Shown here: positions 50,221 through 59,078 of the stretch, piece after piece
Layout of the letters: each line of letters starts with the position of its first letter
Numbering within the stretch: the stretch's first letter is position 1
The notes under the pieces: model-generated
Databases searched by the model: none
Told to the model about the DNA's origin: nothing
The model's input: only the letters and a program-made list of their open reading frames with translations
Position numbers and translations under genes: made by a program
From: Prescottella soli
GTDB taxonomy: Bacteria > Actinomycetota > Actinomycetes > Mycobacteriales > Mycobacteriaceae
Assembly (NCBI RefSeq): GCF_040024445.1
Contig: NZ_CP157276.1
Location: 1,922,001-1,986,000 of the forward strand
DNA: 64,000 nt
Direction: 5' to 3'

Positions 50221-52964
50221 GTCGTCGCCTCCGTCCTCGCACTGTCGGCGTGCGTTCCCAGATAGGCCGCGCGCACGCGCTCGTCGGCGGCCACCTCCTG
50301 CGGCGTCCCGTCCGCGATGACCCGGCCGGCCTCGAGGACCACGACCCGATCGCACGCGGACATCACCAGATCCATGTCGTGCTCGATCAGCAGGACCGCC
50401 GCGCGACGCCGGTCCGCGAGCATCCGGATCCCGTCCGCCAGCTCGCGACTCTCCGCCTCGTCCAGCCCCGCGGCGGGCTCGTCCAGCAACACCACCGACG
50501 GTCCCGACGCGACGGTCCTGGCGATTCCGACGAGTCGTCTTCTGCCGTAGGACAGTTCGCTCGGGAACGCATCGAGGTCCGCGGCGAGCTCGAAGTCGGT
50601 CACCGCGGCGGACGCCGTCGGCGAGAACGGGTGCCGTCCCGGACGGATCAGGTCGGTCACCCACGTCCGCCAACCCGCGTCGTCGGCGCCGGCGTGGATG
50701 TTCTCGGCGACCGTGATGTCCTCGAACAGTTCGAGCGACTGGAACGACCGCCGCAGGCCCGCCCGAGACCGTCGCGCTGCACTCCATCCGACGACGTCGT
50801 CGTCGCCCAGCAGCACCTGACCACTCGCCGGGGTGACGAACCCGGTCACGGCGTCGATCACGGTTGTCTTACCGGCGCCGTTGGGGCCGATGAGCCCCAC
50901 CACCTGACCGGGTTCCACGTCCAGGCTCACGCCGTCCACCGCCGTCACGCCGCCGAACCGCACGGTCAGGTCGCGCACCGACAGCGCGAGCGCGGGCACC
51001 GGTTCGAGGTCGAAGTCCCGGACCTCGGACAGTTCGTGCACGCGGCGGTGACGGTGCGGCCGGTTCGGACGTAGGCGACGCCCCAGCGCGCCACGGAGCC
51101 GGGACAGCATGTCCGCGAGGCCGTTCTGGTTCGTCAGCAGGATCACGATCAGCACGACGCCGCCGATCAGCGTCGAGATCACCCCGGTCGCCGCACCGCT
51201 CTCCACGAGTCGGCTGAGCAGTGCGCCGGGTGCCAGCAGGGCACCGACCACCGCGCCGATGACGAATCCCAGACCGCCCGTGACGGCCTGGACGACGGCG
51301 TTGATCGAAGAGAAGACGTTGAACTCGAAGTAGGTGACCGCAATATTGCGCAGGCCCAACAGGATTCCCGCAACCGCCGCGAGTCCGGCGGCGATAGCGA
51401 AGGCGTACAGCTTGACCGCGAACACGCTGATGCCCAGCGATGCGGCCGCCCGCTCGTTGGTCCGCACCGCGATCAGGCGCCGGCCGGTACGCGACCGCCG
51501 TAGGTTGGCCACCATCAACGCGGAGACGACGAGCACCACGAGGCACACCAGGGCCCAGCGTTCGGGGTGGCTGGTGGCCGAGACATCGAAACCGAGCAGG
51601 CTCACCTCGTCGATCCGCACCGCGCCCTGCACCTTGTCGCCGGTGAAGGTGGGGTTGTTGAACACCATCTCCTGCACGGTGAATCCGAGACCGAGTGTGA
51701 CGACCGCCAGGTTCACGCCCCGGGTGCGCAGCGCGGGTAGCGCGAACAGCACACCCACCAGGGTCACGCCGACGATGCTCACGAGCGCGGCGGGGATCAA
51801 CGGCCAGCCGGCCTGCCCGATGAGTCGGGCGGAGACCAGCGCGCCGAGTCCGCCGACGGTGTACTGCGCCAACGACAGCTGACCCGCGAATCCGGTCAGG
51901 ACCACGATCGAGAGCAGGAAAACGGCCGCCGCGAGCGTCGATGTCAGGGACCGCAACCAGTCTCCGCTCGAGACCATGACGACGACGCTCACCACGACCA
52001 CCGCGACAACCACCAGCGGCCAGTCGATGCGGCCGGTGCCCAGCCGCGGAAGCCGGTCGGCGACGTGGCTCCGCAGCGGCAAGCCCTTGCCGCGCACGAC
52101 GAGCACCACCAGGATCACCAGGAAGGGCACCGCTCGGTTGACACCGGTGAGCGTCTCCATCCCCAGCAGGTCTCGGATGTCGTCCTGGTAGAGCGCCACC
52201 ACGCTCTCCCCCACGCCCAGGACAAGTCCACCGAGCAGGGTGAGCGGGAAGGAGCGGAAGCCGCCGAGCAGCGCCGCCGCGAGCGACGAGACGGTGACGA
52301 TGACGACGAACGCGTTGGGCGTGAGGCCCGTGAGCGGCGCGACGAGCACGCCCGCGGCGCCCGCGAGGCCGCCACCGACCGTCCACGTCAGCGACGCCAG
52401 TCGCTGCGGCGACCAGCCCAGTGCCGCTGTGGCGCGTTCGTTCTCGGCAGTGGCGGTGATCGCCAGGCCGACCCGCGTGAACCGGGTGGCCACCCACAGC
52501 GCCACCGTCGTCGCCACCGCGATGCCGAGCAGGATCAGCCGGTCCTGCTGCACCACGATGTCACCCCAGTGGTAGGCGCTGTTCGGCAGGAAGGCGCGCA
52601 CCCGAATCGATTTCGATCCGTAGTACTGCTGGACTCCGGCCTGCAGGATCACCAGCAGACCGAGCGTGGCCGCGAGCCGGACGATCGGCGCTGCCGTCGC
52701 CAGCCAGCGCAACACGAGCTGCTGGAACAAGAATCCGATCGCCGCGGCCACCAGAACCGCCACCACGAACGCCGGCCACAGCGACCAATGCTGCTTGTGC
52801 TGGAGGGTTTCCAGGCAGACGTAGGCCGCGACCATCGCGATCGCACCCTGTGCGAAGTTGACCACGCCCGATCCTCGGTAGACGAGGACGACGCCCTGCG
52901 CGAGCAGCGCGTACGCCGATCCGGCGCCGAGACCGAGGATGGCGAACTGTAGTAGTTCCGTCAT
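50217..52964 (-). CDS. Fused LivH-LivM-LivG ABC transporter protein
   Basis: A 915-residue three-domain protein: a LivH-like permease (1-300; VVNFAQGAIAM, GRIDWP linker near 310), a LivM-like permease (about 310-610; VVLTGFAGQLSLAQYTVGGL) and a LivG-like ATPase (about 655-915; Walker A GPNGAGKTT, VVLLDEPAAG, SELSYGRRR as variant signature). Normally these are three genes. Together with LivF and the binding protein it should import an amino acid, amide or urea. ATG 52964 is the LivH start. Confidence 0.92.
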   Translation of the reverse strand: MTELLQFAILGLGAGSAYALLAQGVVLVYRGSGVVNFAQGAIAMVAAYVCLETLQHKQHWSLWPAFVVAVLVAAAIGFLFQQLVLRWLATAAPIVRLAATLGLLVILQAGVQQYYGSKSIRVRAFLPNSAYHWGDIVVQQDRLILLGIAVATTVALWVATRFTRVGLAITATAENERATAALGWSPQRLASLTWTVGGGLAGAAGVLVAPLTGLTPNAFVVIVTVSSLAAALLGGFRSFPLTLLGGLVLGVGESVVALYQDDIRDLLGMETLTGVNRAVPFLVILVVLVVRGKGLPLRSHVADRLPRLGTGRIDWPLVVVAVVVVSVVVMVSSGDWLRSLTSTLAAAVFLLSIVVLTGFAGQLSLAQYTVGGLGALVSARLIGQAGWPLIPAALVSIVGVTLVGVLFALPALRTRGVNLAVVTLGLGFTVQEMVFNNPTFTGDKVQGAVRIDEVSLLGFDVSATSHPERWALVCLVVLVVSALMVANLRRSRTGRRLIAVRTNERAAASLGISVFAVKLYAFAIAAGLAAVAGILLGLRNIAVTYFEFNVFSSINAVVQAVTGGLGFVIGAVVGALLAPGALLSRLVESGAATGVISTLIGGVVLIVILLTNQNGLADMLSRLRGALGRRLRPNRPHRHRRVHELSEVRDFDLEPVPALALSVRDLTVRFGGVTAVDGVSLDVEPGQVVGLIGPNGAGKTTVIDAVTGFVTPASGQVLLGDDDVVGWSAARRSRAGLRRSFQSLELFEDITVAENIHAGADDAGWRTWVTDLIRPGRHPFSPTASAAVTDFELAADLDAFPSELSYGRRRLVGIARTVASGPSVVLLDEPAAGLDEAESRELADGIRMLADRRRAAVLLIEHDMDLVMSACDRVVVLEAGRVIADGTPQEVAADERVRAAYLGTHADSARTEATT

Positions 52965-52986
52965 ACGAACCTCCGGGGAGACGGAA

Positions 52987-53017
52987 GCGGGGTCCGGCTG
53001 ACGGAGCCGGACCCCGC
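52987..53017 (-). terminator. Intra-operon hairpin after binding-protein gene
   Basis: GCGGGGTCCGGCT and AGCCGGACCCCGC, 13-bp perfect stem with a 5-nt loop, between the binding-protein gene and the permease gene. It probably lets the binding protein be made in excess. Confidence 0.8.
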
Positions 53018-53030
53018 ACCGACGGGACTA

Positions 53031-54254
53031 CTACTGGGTGCGCAGATCGAACATGTTCGGATCGGTCACGACGACGTCGCCGTCGAACGTCATCTTGTAC
53101 ATCATCGAGTTCGACACGCGCTGGAACATGCCAACCGGCTGCACGGCGTTCGGCGTCCATGCGGGCACCAGGCCGGCCATGTCGATGTCCTTGGCATTCT
53201 GGAAGCCCTGCATGACCGATGCTGCGTCGATGGTGCCACTGAGGGTCTTGGCGACCTCGCCGAACGCGCGAACCGACAGCCAGGAGAACAGCTCCGTGCC
53301 GTTGAGGTTCTCGCGTTCCAGATCGTCCTTACCCGACGCGGACATGTCGTCGAGGAACGGAACCAGACCCGGGAACTTGTCGGTGCTCGACGACGGCGCC
53401 GGGACCGGGCTGGTGTAGATCGACGAGGTCGCGAAGGTGCCCAGGTTCTGCAGGTCGGCCTGCGTGAAATTGGTGGCGGGCATGGCGAAGGCCAGCTTCG
53501 AGCCGAGCTGTTCGAATGCGTCCGCGATCTGGTTGGACTCGGTGGCCGTCAACGCCATGAGCACGCCCTGCGCACCGTTGCGTTCGGCCGCGGCGACGAA
53601 CTGGGTGTAGTCGGTGGCACCGGGGCCCACCGCCACCTCGTTGACGATCTCGGCACCCTTCGCCTGCACGGCCGGGGTGAGCATCTGGGTCAGCATCGCG
53701 GTGACCGGGGAGTCCGGACGCATCACCGACAGCTTGGTCTTGCCCTCGGCGACCAGCGCGTCGATGTTGGCGAACAGCGTGAGCAGCGAGCCCGCGAACG
53801 GGGTGAACACGTTGGGTGAGGTGAAGTCGGCCATGTTCATCGGGTTCATGCCGACTCGCGGGATGCCGGCCGTCGCGAGGATCTGCGACACCGACTCCGG
53901 TGAGGCGACGGTGAAGTCCGCGAGCGTGGCGGTCACGCCCTCGCTGACCATCTTGTTGGCGCAGTCGACCTCCTTGTTGGGGTCGCCCATCGTGTCGCAC
54001 TGGATCAGCTCGAGCGGGCGCCCCGAGACGCCACCGCGGTTGTTGAACGCCTCGATCGACGCGGTCATGCCGGCACCCATATTCGCCACCGACAGGCCGC
54101 CGGCCTGGATCGACAGGATCTGACCGACCTTGATCGGTTCGCCGGTGGCGGGGTTCTTGGCCGGATCGGCGGAACTGTCGTCACTGCATCCCGAGGCCAC
54201 GAGGCCGACAGCGGCGAGGGCGGCGATGGCCGGAGCAAGTTTCTTCAGTTTCAC
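53031..54254 (-). CDS. HAAT-family ABC substrate-binding lipoprotein
   Basis: A 407-residue periplasmic-binding-type lipoprotein. Signal peptide with lipobox LVASGC (Cys23), then a Peripla_BP_6 fold: PIKVGQILSIQAGG, a GMTASIEAFNNRGGVSGRPL segment and hinge strands. The substrate could be a branched-chain or other amino acid, amide or urea; it cannot be fixed from sequence. GTG 54254 has AAGGA six bases upstream. First gene of the Liv operon, with a tandem dyad upstream at 54446-54507. Confidence 0.9.
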   Translation of the reverse strand: MKLKKLAPAIAALAAVGLVASGCSDDSSADPAKNPATGEPIKVGQILSIQAGGLSVANMGAGMTASIEAFNNRGGVSGRPLELIQCDTMGDPNKEVDCANKMVSEGVTATLADFTVASPESVSQILATAGIPRVGMNPMNMADFTSPNVFTPFAGSLLTLFANIDALVAEGKTKLSVMRPDSPVTAMLTQMLTPAVQAKGAEIVNEVAVGPGATDYTQFVAAAERNGAQGVLMALTATESNQIADAFEQLGSKLAFAMPATNFTQADLQNLGTFATSSIYTSPVPAPSSSTDKFPGLVPFLDDMSASGKDDLERENLNGTELFSWLSVRAFGEVAKTLSGTIDAASVMQGFQNAKDIDMAGLVPAWTPNAVQPVGMFQRVSNSMMYKMTFDGDVVVTDPNMFDLRTQ

Positions 54255-54445
54255 GTGACGTCCTTCTCGGTAGGCCCTGCACATTCCGGACAGGTCGCCC
54301 CCAACAGACATGCCCCCTCGGCATCGCCCGGCTTCCCGTCCGACTTGCAGATGGAGCGTAATCAAACTTTGAGCAATGTTTGGGCGATTCCGACAATCAG
54401 GCAAAACTCCCGGTAAACCGGCCCGACCGGGCAAGAAATCGCTGA

Positions 54446-54473
54446 TTGACACCCGCCTGGCTATCTGTCAATT
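54446..54473. promoter_or_regulatory. Tandem dyad, copy 1
   Basis: TTGACA, 16 nt, then TGTCAA and TT. With copy 2 (34 bp on) it forms a direct repeat of an inverted repeat about 190 bp upstream of the binding-protein gene, on its upstream side. Confidence 0.55.
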
Positions 54474-54479
54474 AGCTGG

Positions 54480-54507
54480 TTGACATCCGCCTGGATGCCT
54501 GTCAATT
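54480..54507. promoter_or_regulatory. Tandem dyad, copy 2
   Basis: 28-bp unit sharing 24 of 28 bases with copy 1, with the same TTGACA/TGTCAA arms. Two adjacent identical-type operators suggest cooperative binding of an unidentified regulator of the Liv operon or of the divergent phosphatase gene. Confidence 0.55.
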
Positions 54508-54555
54508 CGCTACTCGACGAGACCACGCTCCACGGTCCGGAAGCGGCATGATCGA

Positions 54556-55560
54556 GTGGTGATCGATCGTCGGACGGCCCGAACGACTGCCGGAGTATTC
54601 GCCGCGACCTGCGGCGGGTTGGGCGCCGTGGGCCTCGTCGCCTCGATCGCGAACGTGGAGAACCGCGTCGTCGTGCTCCTGGCGTCGCAGACGCCGCTGC
54701 TGCTCGTGATCGCGTTGCTCGGTGCGGTCGTCGCCGCGTTCGCCGAGCGGTGGACCGTCGAAGCCGCGTGCCTCGTCGTCTGCGCACTGGGCGTCTGGAT
54801 GCTGAGCCCGCTCTACATTCCGGGCGCGCCTGGCGCCTTACCCAGCAACGCGACGGGCCCGACGGTGCGCATCATGCAGGCCAACATCAAAGTGGGACAA
54901 GCCGATCCGTCTGCTCTGGTGCGTACCGTTCGCGAGCGGGACGTCGACGTCCTCACCGTCCAGGAACTCACCGACGAGTCGATCGCGGGACTGCACGCCG
55001 CCGGGCTCGACGACCTACTGCCGCACCGATTCGTCGTGTCGCACGGGCCAGGCGGGGAGGGCGGCGGGATCTACAGTCGCTACCCGCTGTCGAACACCCG
55101 CAATCTCGCCGGCTTCCTGTCAGCCAACCTATTCGCGGACCTCGACGTCGGGTTGCGAGAACCCTTGGCCCTGTTCGCCGTCCATCCGGCGCCCGCCTAC
55201 CTGTTCCCCGCGCCCCTGTGGGCGAAGGAGCTACGCGAGCTGCACTCCGAACTCGAGTCGAATGCGCTGCGCGACAACGTCGTCGTGAGCGGGGACTTCA
55301 ACGCGACCTACACCCAGCGTCAGTACCGCGCGCTGCTCACCGACGGGTACGCCGACGTCGCGGACCAGTTGGGCGCCGGACTGGTGCCCACGATGCCGGC
55401 CGATCGGCGGATCCCCCCGTTGATCGGCATCGACCGGATGATCACCAAGGGAGCGGTCGCGACCAGCCTCGAGCGCATCGACATCGTCGGGTCAGACCAC
55501 CACGGTCTGGTGGTCGACGTCCGTCTGACGAATCCTGTTGCTGCTCAGAGCACCCCATAG
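54556..55560 (+). CDS. Endonuclease/exonuclease/phosphatase-family membrane protein
   Basis: A 334-residue protein: three or four hydrophobic TM segments in the first 90 residues, then an EEP domain facing outward (IMQANIKVGQADPS, VQELTDESIAG, VVSGDFNATYTQRQ, IDRMITKGA, GSDHHGLVVDV), with the catalytic Asp/Asn/His residues in place. Such proteins degrade phosphoesters or nucleic acids outside the cytoplasm. GTG at 54556 or 54559. Its 3' end overlaps the convergent CHAP gene by 16 bp. A link to phosphate scavenging next to pst is possible. Confidence 0.85.
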   Translation: MVIDRRTARTTAGVFAATCGGLGAVGLVASIANVENRVVVLLASQTPLLLVIALLGAVVAAFAERWTVEAACLVVCALGVWMLSPLYIPGAPGALPSNATGPTVRIMQANIKVGQADPSALVRTVRERDVDVLTVQELTDESIAGLHAAGLDDLLPHRFVVSHGPGGEGGGIYSRYPLSNTRNLAGFLSANLFADLDVGLREPLALFAVHPAPAYLFPAPLWAKELRELHSELESNALRDNVVVSGDFNATYTQRQYRALLTDGYADVADQLGAGLVPTMPADRRIPPLIGIDRMITKGAVATSLERIDIVGSDHHGLVVDVRLTNPVAAQSTP

Positions 55561-56129
55561 CCGAGGAGCTCCGGTACGTCCCCCACTGCAAAGCGGTGCG
55601 CCTTGATCGCGTCGGCCTCGTTACCGCCGACAGTGGTCAAGGTGCCCGCGTCGTAGTCGATCACGAAGTTGGTGTGCTGCCCGAAAGGGCTCGACGGCGC
55701 GTACAGCGCGACGTCGCCGGTCTTCGGGACGTAGCCGGAATCGACGGGCCGGAAGCGACCGACCGATTCGTAGTACTCCTGCAGCGTGTAGACCCCGGGG
55801 ATTCGCCACGACCCCGAATTCGGGTTCGACAACGGCTCCCCGACCTCGCGGAGCGTCCAACTGACGAAGTCGGCACACCACGATTCCTCGGCGCCCTCGG
55901 AGTACTTCGTGCCGGACGGCTGCGCGTCGAACTCGGTTCGCACGACGTCGACGATCCTCGCCTGCGTGGGGTCGAGGGTGGAGCCGTCCACGGTCGGGAA
56001 GGACCGTAGTTCGGTGCCGACCATGGCACCCCCGCGCCACGGCGCCCACCAGACCAAACCCACGACACCCACGATCACGACGGCGCAGACGAGTGCCGCG
56101 ACCTGTCCGACCCCGCTCCTCGACGACAC
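55545..56129 (-). CDS. Membrane-anchored CHAP-domain protein
   Basis: A 194-residue protein with one N-terminal TM/signal-anchor (about residues 9-29) and a CHAP amidase/peptidase domain: catalytic Cys in SWCADFVSWTL (about residue 85) and catalytic His in FGQHTNFVID (about 151). CHAP enzymes cleave peptidoglycan amide bonds. GTG 56129 with GGAGG about nine bases upstream. It lies downstream of pstB on the same strand; co-transcription is possible but functionally unexplained. Confidence 0.85.
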   Translation of the reverse strand: MSSRSGVGQVAALVCAVVIVGVVGLVWWAPWRGGAMVGTELRSFPTVDGSTLDPTQARIVDVVRTEFDAQPSGTKYSEGAEESWCADFVSWTLREVGEPLSNPNSGSWRIPGVYTLQEYYESVGRFRPVDSGYVPKTGDVALYAPSSPFGQHTNFVIDYDAGTLTTVGGNEADAIKAHRFAVGDVPELLGYGVL

Positions 56130-56187
56130 CGTCCAACCCCTCCCCTTGCTGGTCCCGCCAGCGTAGCCGGAGAGTTCCGGGACGGGA

Positions 56188-56964
56188 TCAGCCGAAGCGG
56201 CCGGAGATGTAGTCCTCCGTGGCCTTCTTCGTGGGGTTGGAGAAGATCTTCTCGGTGTCGTCGATCTCGATGAGCCGGCCCGGCTTGCCGGTGGCCTCGA
56301 GGTTGAAGAACGCGGTCTGATCGCTCACCCGCGCCGCCTGCTGCATGTTGTGCGTGACGATGACGATCGTGAAGTCCTGCTTGAGCTCGGTGATGAGGTC
56401 CTCGATCGCGAGCGTCGAGATGGGGTCCAGCGCCGAGCACGGCTCATCCATCAGCAGCACGTCGGGCGAGACGGCGATCGCACGGGCGATGCACAGACGC
56501 TGCTGCTGGCCACCCGACAGGCCACCACCGGGCTTGTCGAGGCGATCCTTGACCTCGTTCCACAGGTTCGCGCCCTGCAGCGACTGCTCGGCGATCTGGT
56601 CGAGCTTCTTCCTGTCACGCACGCCCTGCAGCTTGAGCCCGGCCACGACGTTGTCGCGGATCGACATCGTGGGGAACGGGTTGGGCCGCTGGAACACCAT
56701 GCCGATGGTCTTGCGGACACCGACCGGGTCGACGTTGGAGCCGTAGATGTCCTCGCCGTCGAGCAGCACCGAGCCCTCGACGCGGGCACCCGGCGTCACT
56801 TCGTGCATGCGGTTGAGCGACCGCAGCACCGTCGACTTACCGCAGCCCGAGGGGCCGATGAAAGCGGTGACGCTGCGCGGGGGCACCGACAGCCCGACAT
56901 CGGCGACGGCGTGGAACTTGCCGTAGTAGATGTTGACGTCCTTGAGATCCAGACGCTTGGCCAT
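56188..56964 (-). CDS. pstB: Phosphate ABC transporter ATPase
   Basis: The 258-residue ATPase of the high-affinity Pst system: Walker [11 protein letters not shown] (37-46), signature LSGGQQQR, Walker [14 protein letters not shown], and VTHNMQQA, all typical PstB. Last of the pstSCAB operon, 95 bp after pstA, with ATG 56964. Equivalent to phoT (Rv0820) in the syntenic block. Confidence 0.96.
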   Translation of the reverse strand: MAKRLDLKDVNIYYGKFHAVADVGLSVPPRSVTAFIGPSGCGKSTVLRSLNRMHEVTPGARVEGSVLLDGEDIYGSNVDPVGVRKTIGMVFQRPNPFPTMSIRDNVVAGLKLQGVRDRKKLDQIAEQSLQGANLWNEVKDRLDKPGGGLSGGQQQRLCIARAIAVSPDVLLMDEPCSALDPISTLAIEDLITELKQDFTIVIVTHNMQQAARVSDQTAFFNLEATGKPGRLIEIDDTEKIFSNPTKKATEDYISGRFG

Positions 56965-57059
56965 TCAACGGCTCCCTACTGGTGTGAGCGTGTGCTCGAG
57001 TATCGGCTGACGAGGTTCGTGGGGTGCGGTGATTGCGTCGATCGCCGCGCTTTCGGTGC

Positions 57060-57965
57060 TCACTTGTTGCGGACCGAGGTGAAGTGACCGATCAACTTCG
57101 CGAGGACGTTGAGGATCGCGATCAACAGGATGAGCGTCAGAGCCGCGCCCCAGACCCGATCGGTGCCGGCCGCGGTCGGGTTGTTCATCTCCGCGACCAT
57201 CACGCCCGGCAGCGTGCCCATCTCTCCACCGAAGAGGTTGAAGTTGATGAACGGCGCGTAGCCCACCAGGATCAGCAGCGGTGCGGTCTCACCGAGCACG
57301 CGAGCCAGGGCGAGCATGACGCCGGTGATGATGCCGGGCAGCGCGGTGGGAACGACGATGCGCGCGATGGTCTTCCACTTCGGCACGCCCAGCGCGTACG
57401 ACGCCTCACGCAGATCGTTCGGCACGATCCGCAGCATCTCCTCGGTGCTCCGGACCACGACCGGGACCATCAGCAGCACCAGGGAGAGCGACACCGCGAA
57501 GGCCGACTTGGGGAATCCGAACGTCGCGATCCACAGCGCGTAGATGAACAGGGCCGCCACGATCGACGGGATGCCGGAGAGGATGTCGACCATGAACGTC
57601 GTGAGCTTGCCGAGCCGCGAGCTGCCCGCGTACTCGACGAGGTAGACGGCGACGAACAGGCCGAGCGGAACCGCCAGAAGCGCGCACACCACGCCCTGCA
57701 AGAGGGTGCCGATGAGGGCGTGGTAGACGCCACCGCCCTCCGCCGAGGCGGACAGTCCGCTGAGCGAGTGCGTGAACCACGTCTGCGACGTGATCGCCGG
57801 CAGACCCTTCGCGATCACGGTCCACAGCACCCACACCAACGGCACGAGCGCGACGAGAACGGCCAGCGTCACCAGCACCGTCGCGGTGACGTCGGTGATT
57901 CGGCGACGGAGCCCGACGCCCTGGAACGCGGGGGCCTTGATCGGCTTGTCGAGAACGCTGGTCAT
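57060..57965 (-). CDS. pstA: Phosphate ABC transporter permease PstA
   Basis: A 301-residue permease with six TM helices. The conserved PstA motifs are the cytoplasmic loop YALGVPKWKTIARIVVPTAL (EAA-type) and GVMLALARVLGETAPLL. It follows pstC by 3 bp and shares its operon; with PstC it forms the membrane pore. Confidence 0.95.
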   Translation of the reverse strand: MTSVLDKPIKAPAFQGVGLRRRITDVTATVLVTLAVLVALVPLVWVLWTVIAKGLPAITSQTWFTHSLSGLSASAEGGGVYHALIGTLLQGVVCALLAVPLGLFVAVYLVEYAGSSRLGKLTTFMVDILSGIPSIVAALFIYALWIATFGFPKSAFAVSLSLVLLMVPVVVRSTEEMLRIVPNDLREASYALGVPKWKTIARIVVPTALPGIITGVMLALARVLGETAPLLILVGYAPFINFNLFGGEMGTLPGVMVAEMNNPTAAGTDRVWGAALTLILLIAILNVLAKLIGHFTSVRNK

Positions 57966-57968
57966 CGG

Positions 57969-59021
57969 TCAGGCCCGCTTTCCTGCGATCGCGGCACGAG
58001 CGGCCGCGTTGACCACGAAGGTCAGAACGAACAGGACCAGGCCGGCCGCGATGTAGGCACCCGCCTGAATGTTGTTGTTGAACTCCGCGTACCCGAGGGC
58101 GATCTTCGACGCGATCGTCGAACCGGAGTCGTTGAGCGAGAGCCACGACGCGGACGCCGACGTGGTGCGCAGGATCATGTACAGCGCCATCGTCTCGCCG
58201 AGTGCGCGGCCGAGACCCAGCATCGAACCGCTGATGTAGCCGGACTTGCCGAACGGAATGACCGTGGTGCGAACCACTTCCCAGCGCGTGGCGCCCAGCG
58301 CGAGGGCCGCCTCGATGTGCGCCTTCGGGGTCTGCGCGAAGACCTCGCGGGTGACCGCGGTGATGACCGGCAGGATCATGACGCCCAGCACGATGCCGGC
58401 TGTGAAGACTGTGCCGCCGCCCCGGATCGAGCCGGTGCCGTCCGCGAAGAACGGGATCCACCCGAGGTGCTCGTTGAGCCACATCGCGACCGGCGCGATG
58501 GCCGGCGCGAACACCAGCAGACCCCACAGGCCGTAGACGATCGACGGCACGGCCGCCAGCAGGTCGATGACGTACGCGAGCGGGCGGGCCAGCTTCTTGG
58601 GGGCGTACTCGGTGAGGAAGATCGCGATGCCCAGAGCCACCGGCATCGCGAGGATCAGCGCGAACACCGAGACCTTCACCGTCGTGATGAACAGGTCCAG
58701 CACACCGAACGCCATCGCGTTGATGTCGGTGGTGTTCCACACCCGACTGGTGAGGAAGTTGGCCTCGTTGCGCTGCAGCGCGGGGACCGCGCGCCAGATG
58801 AGGAAGATGCCGACCGCCGCGACGAGCAGCGTGATGAAGACCGCGGACCCCGACGCCAGCGACCCGAAGATCCGGTCCGCGGGACGAGTGACCGTCTTGC
58901 TCTTCGTTGCCTGTGGGGAAGTGATCGGGGCCTCCGGAATGCCGTTCGGACCGCCCACCCCGGCCCCGCCTTCCGCGGAGCCGGAGGCGCGAGGTGTTGA
59001 CCGTGTGCTCGCGTCAGTCAT
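57969..59021 (-). CDS. pstC: Phosphate ABC transporter permease PstC
   Basis: A 350-residue permease with an N-terminal polar extension (1-45) and six TM helices; ALALGATRWEVVRTTVIPFG is the EAA loop and GLGRALGETMALYM the conserved PstC motif. It lies 57 bp after pstS and 3 bp before pstA. Confidence 0.95.
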   Translation of the reverse strand: MTDASTRSTPRASGSAEGGAGVGGPNGIPEAPITSPQATKSKTVTRPADRIFGSLASGSAVFITLLVAAVGIFLIWRAVPALQRNEANFLTSRVWNTTDINAMAFGVLDLFITTVKVSVFALILAMPVALGIAIFLTEYAPKKLARPLAYVIDLLAAVPSIVYGLWGLLVFAPAIAPVAMWLNEHLGWIPFFADGTGSIRGGGTVFTAGIVLGVMILPVITAVTREVFAQTPKAHIEAALALGATRWEVVRTTVIPFGKSGYISGSMLGLGRALGETMALYMILRTTSASASWLSLNDSGSTIASKIALGYAEFNNNIQAGAYIAAGLVLFVLTFVVNAAARAAIAGKRA

Positions 59022-59078
59022 CTGCGCTCACATTCTCTGTCTGAATATAGATGGGCGGTCCGATGGCTATCGATCAGA

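Noticed and set aside
57033-59000. 655-codon open frame on the plus strand across pstA/pstC
   Set aside because: Extreme Asp/Arg/Gln composition and full overlap with clear pst genes on the other strand.
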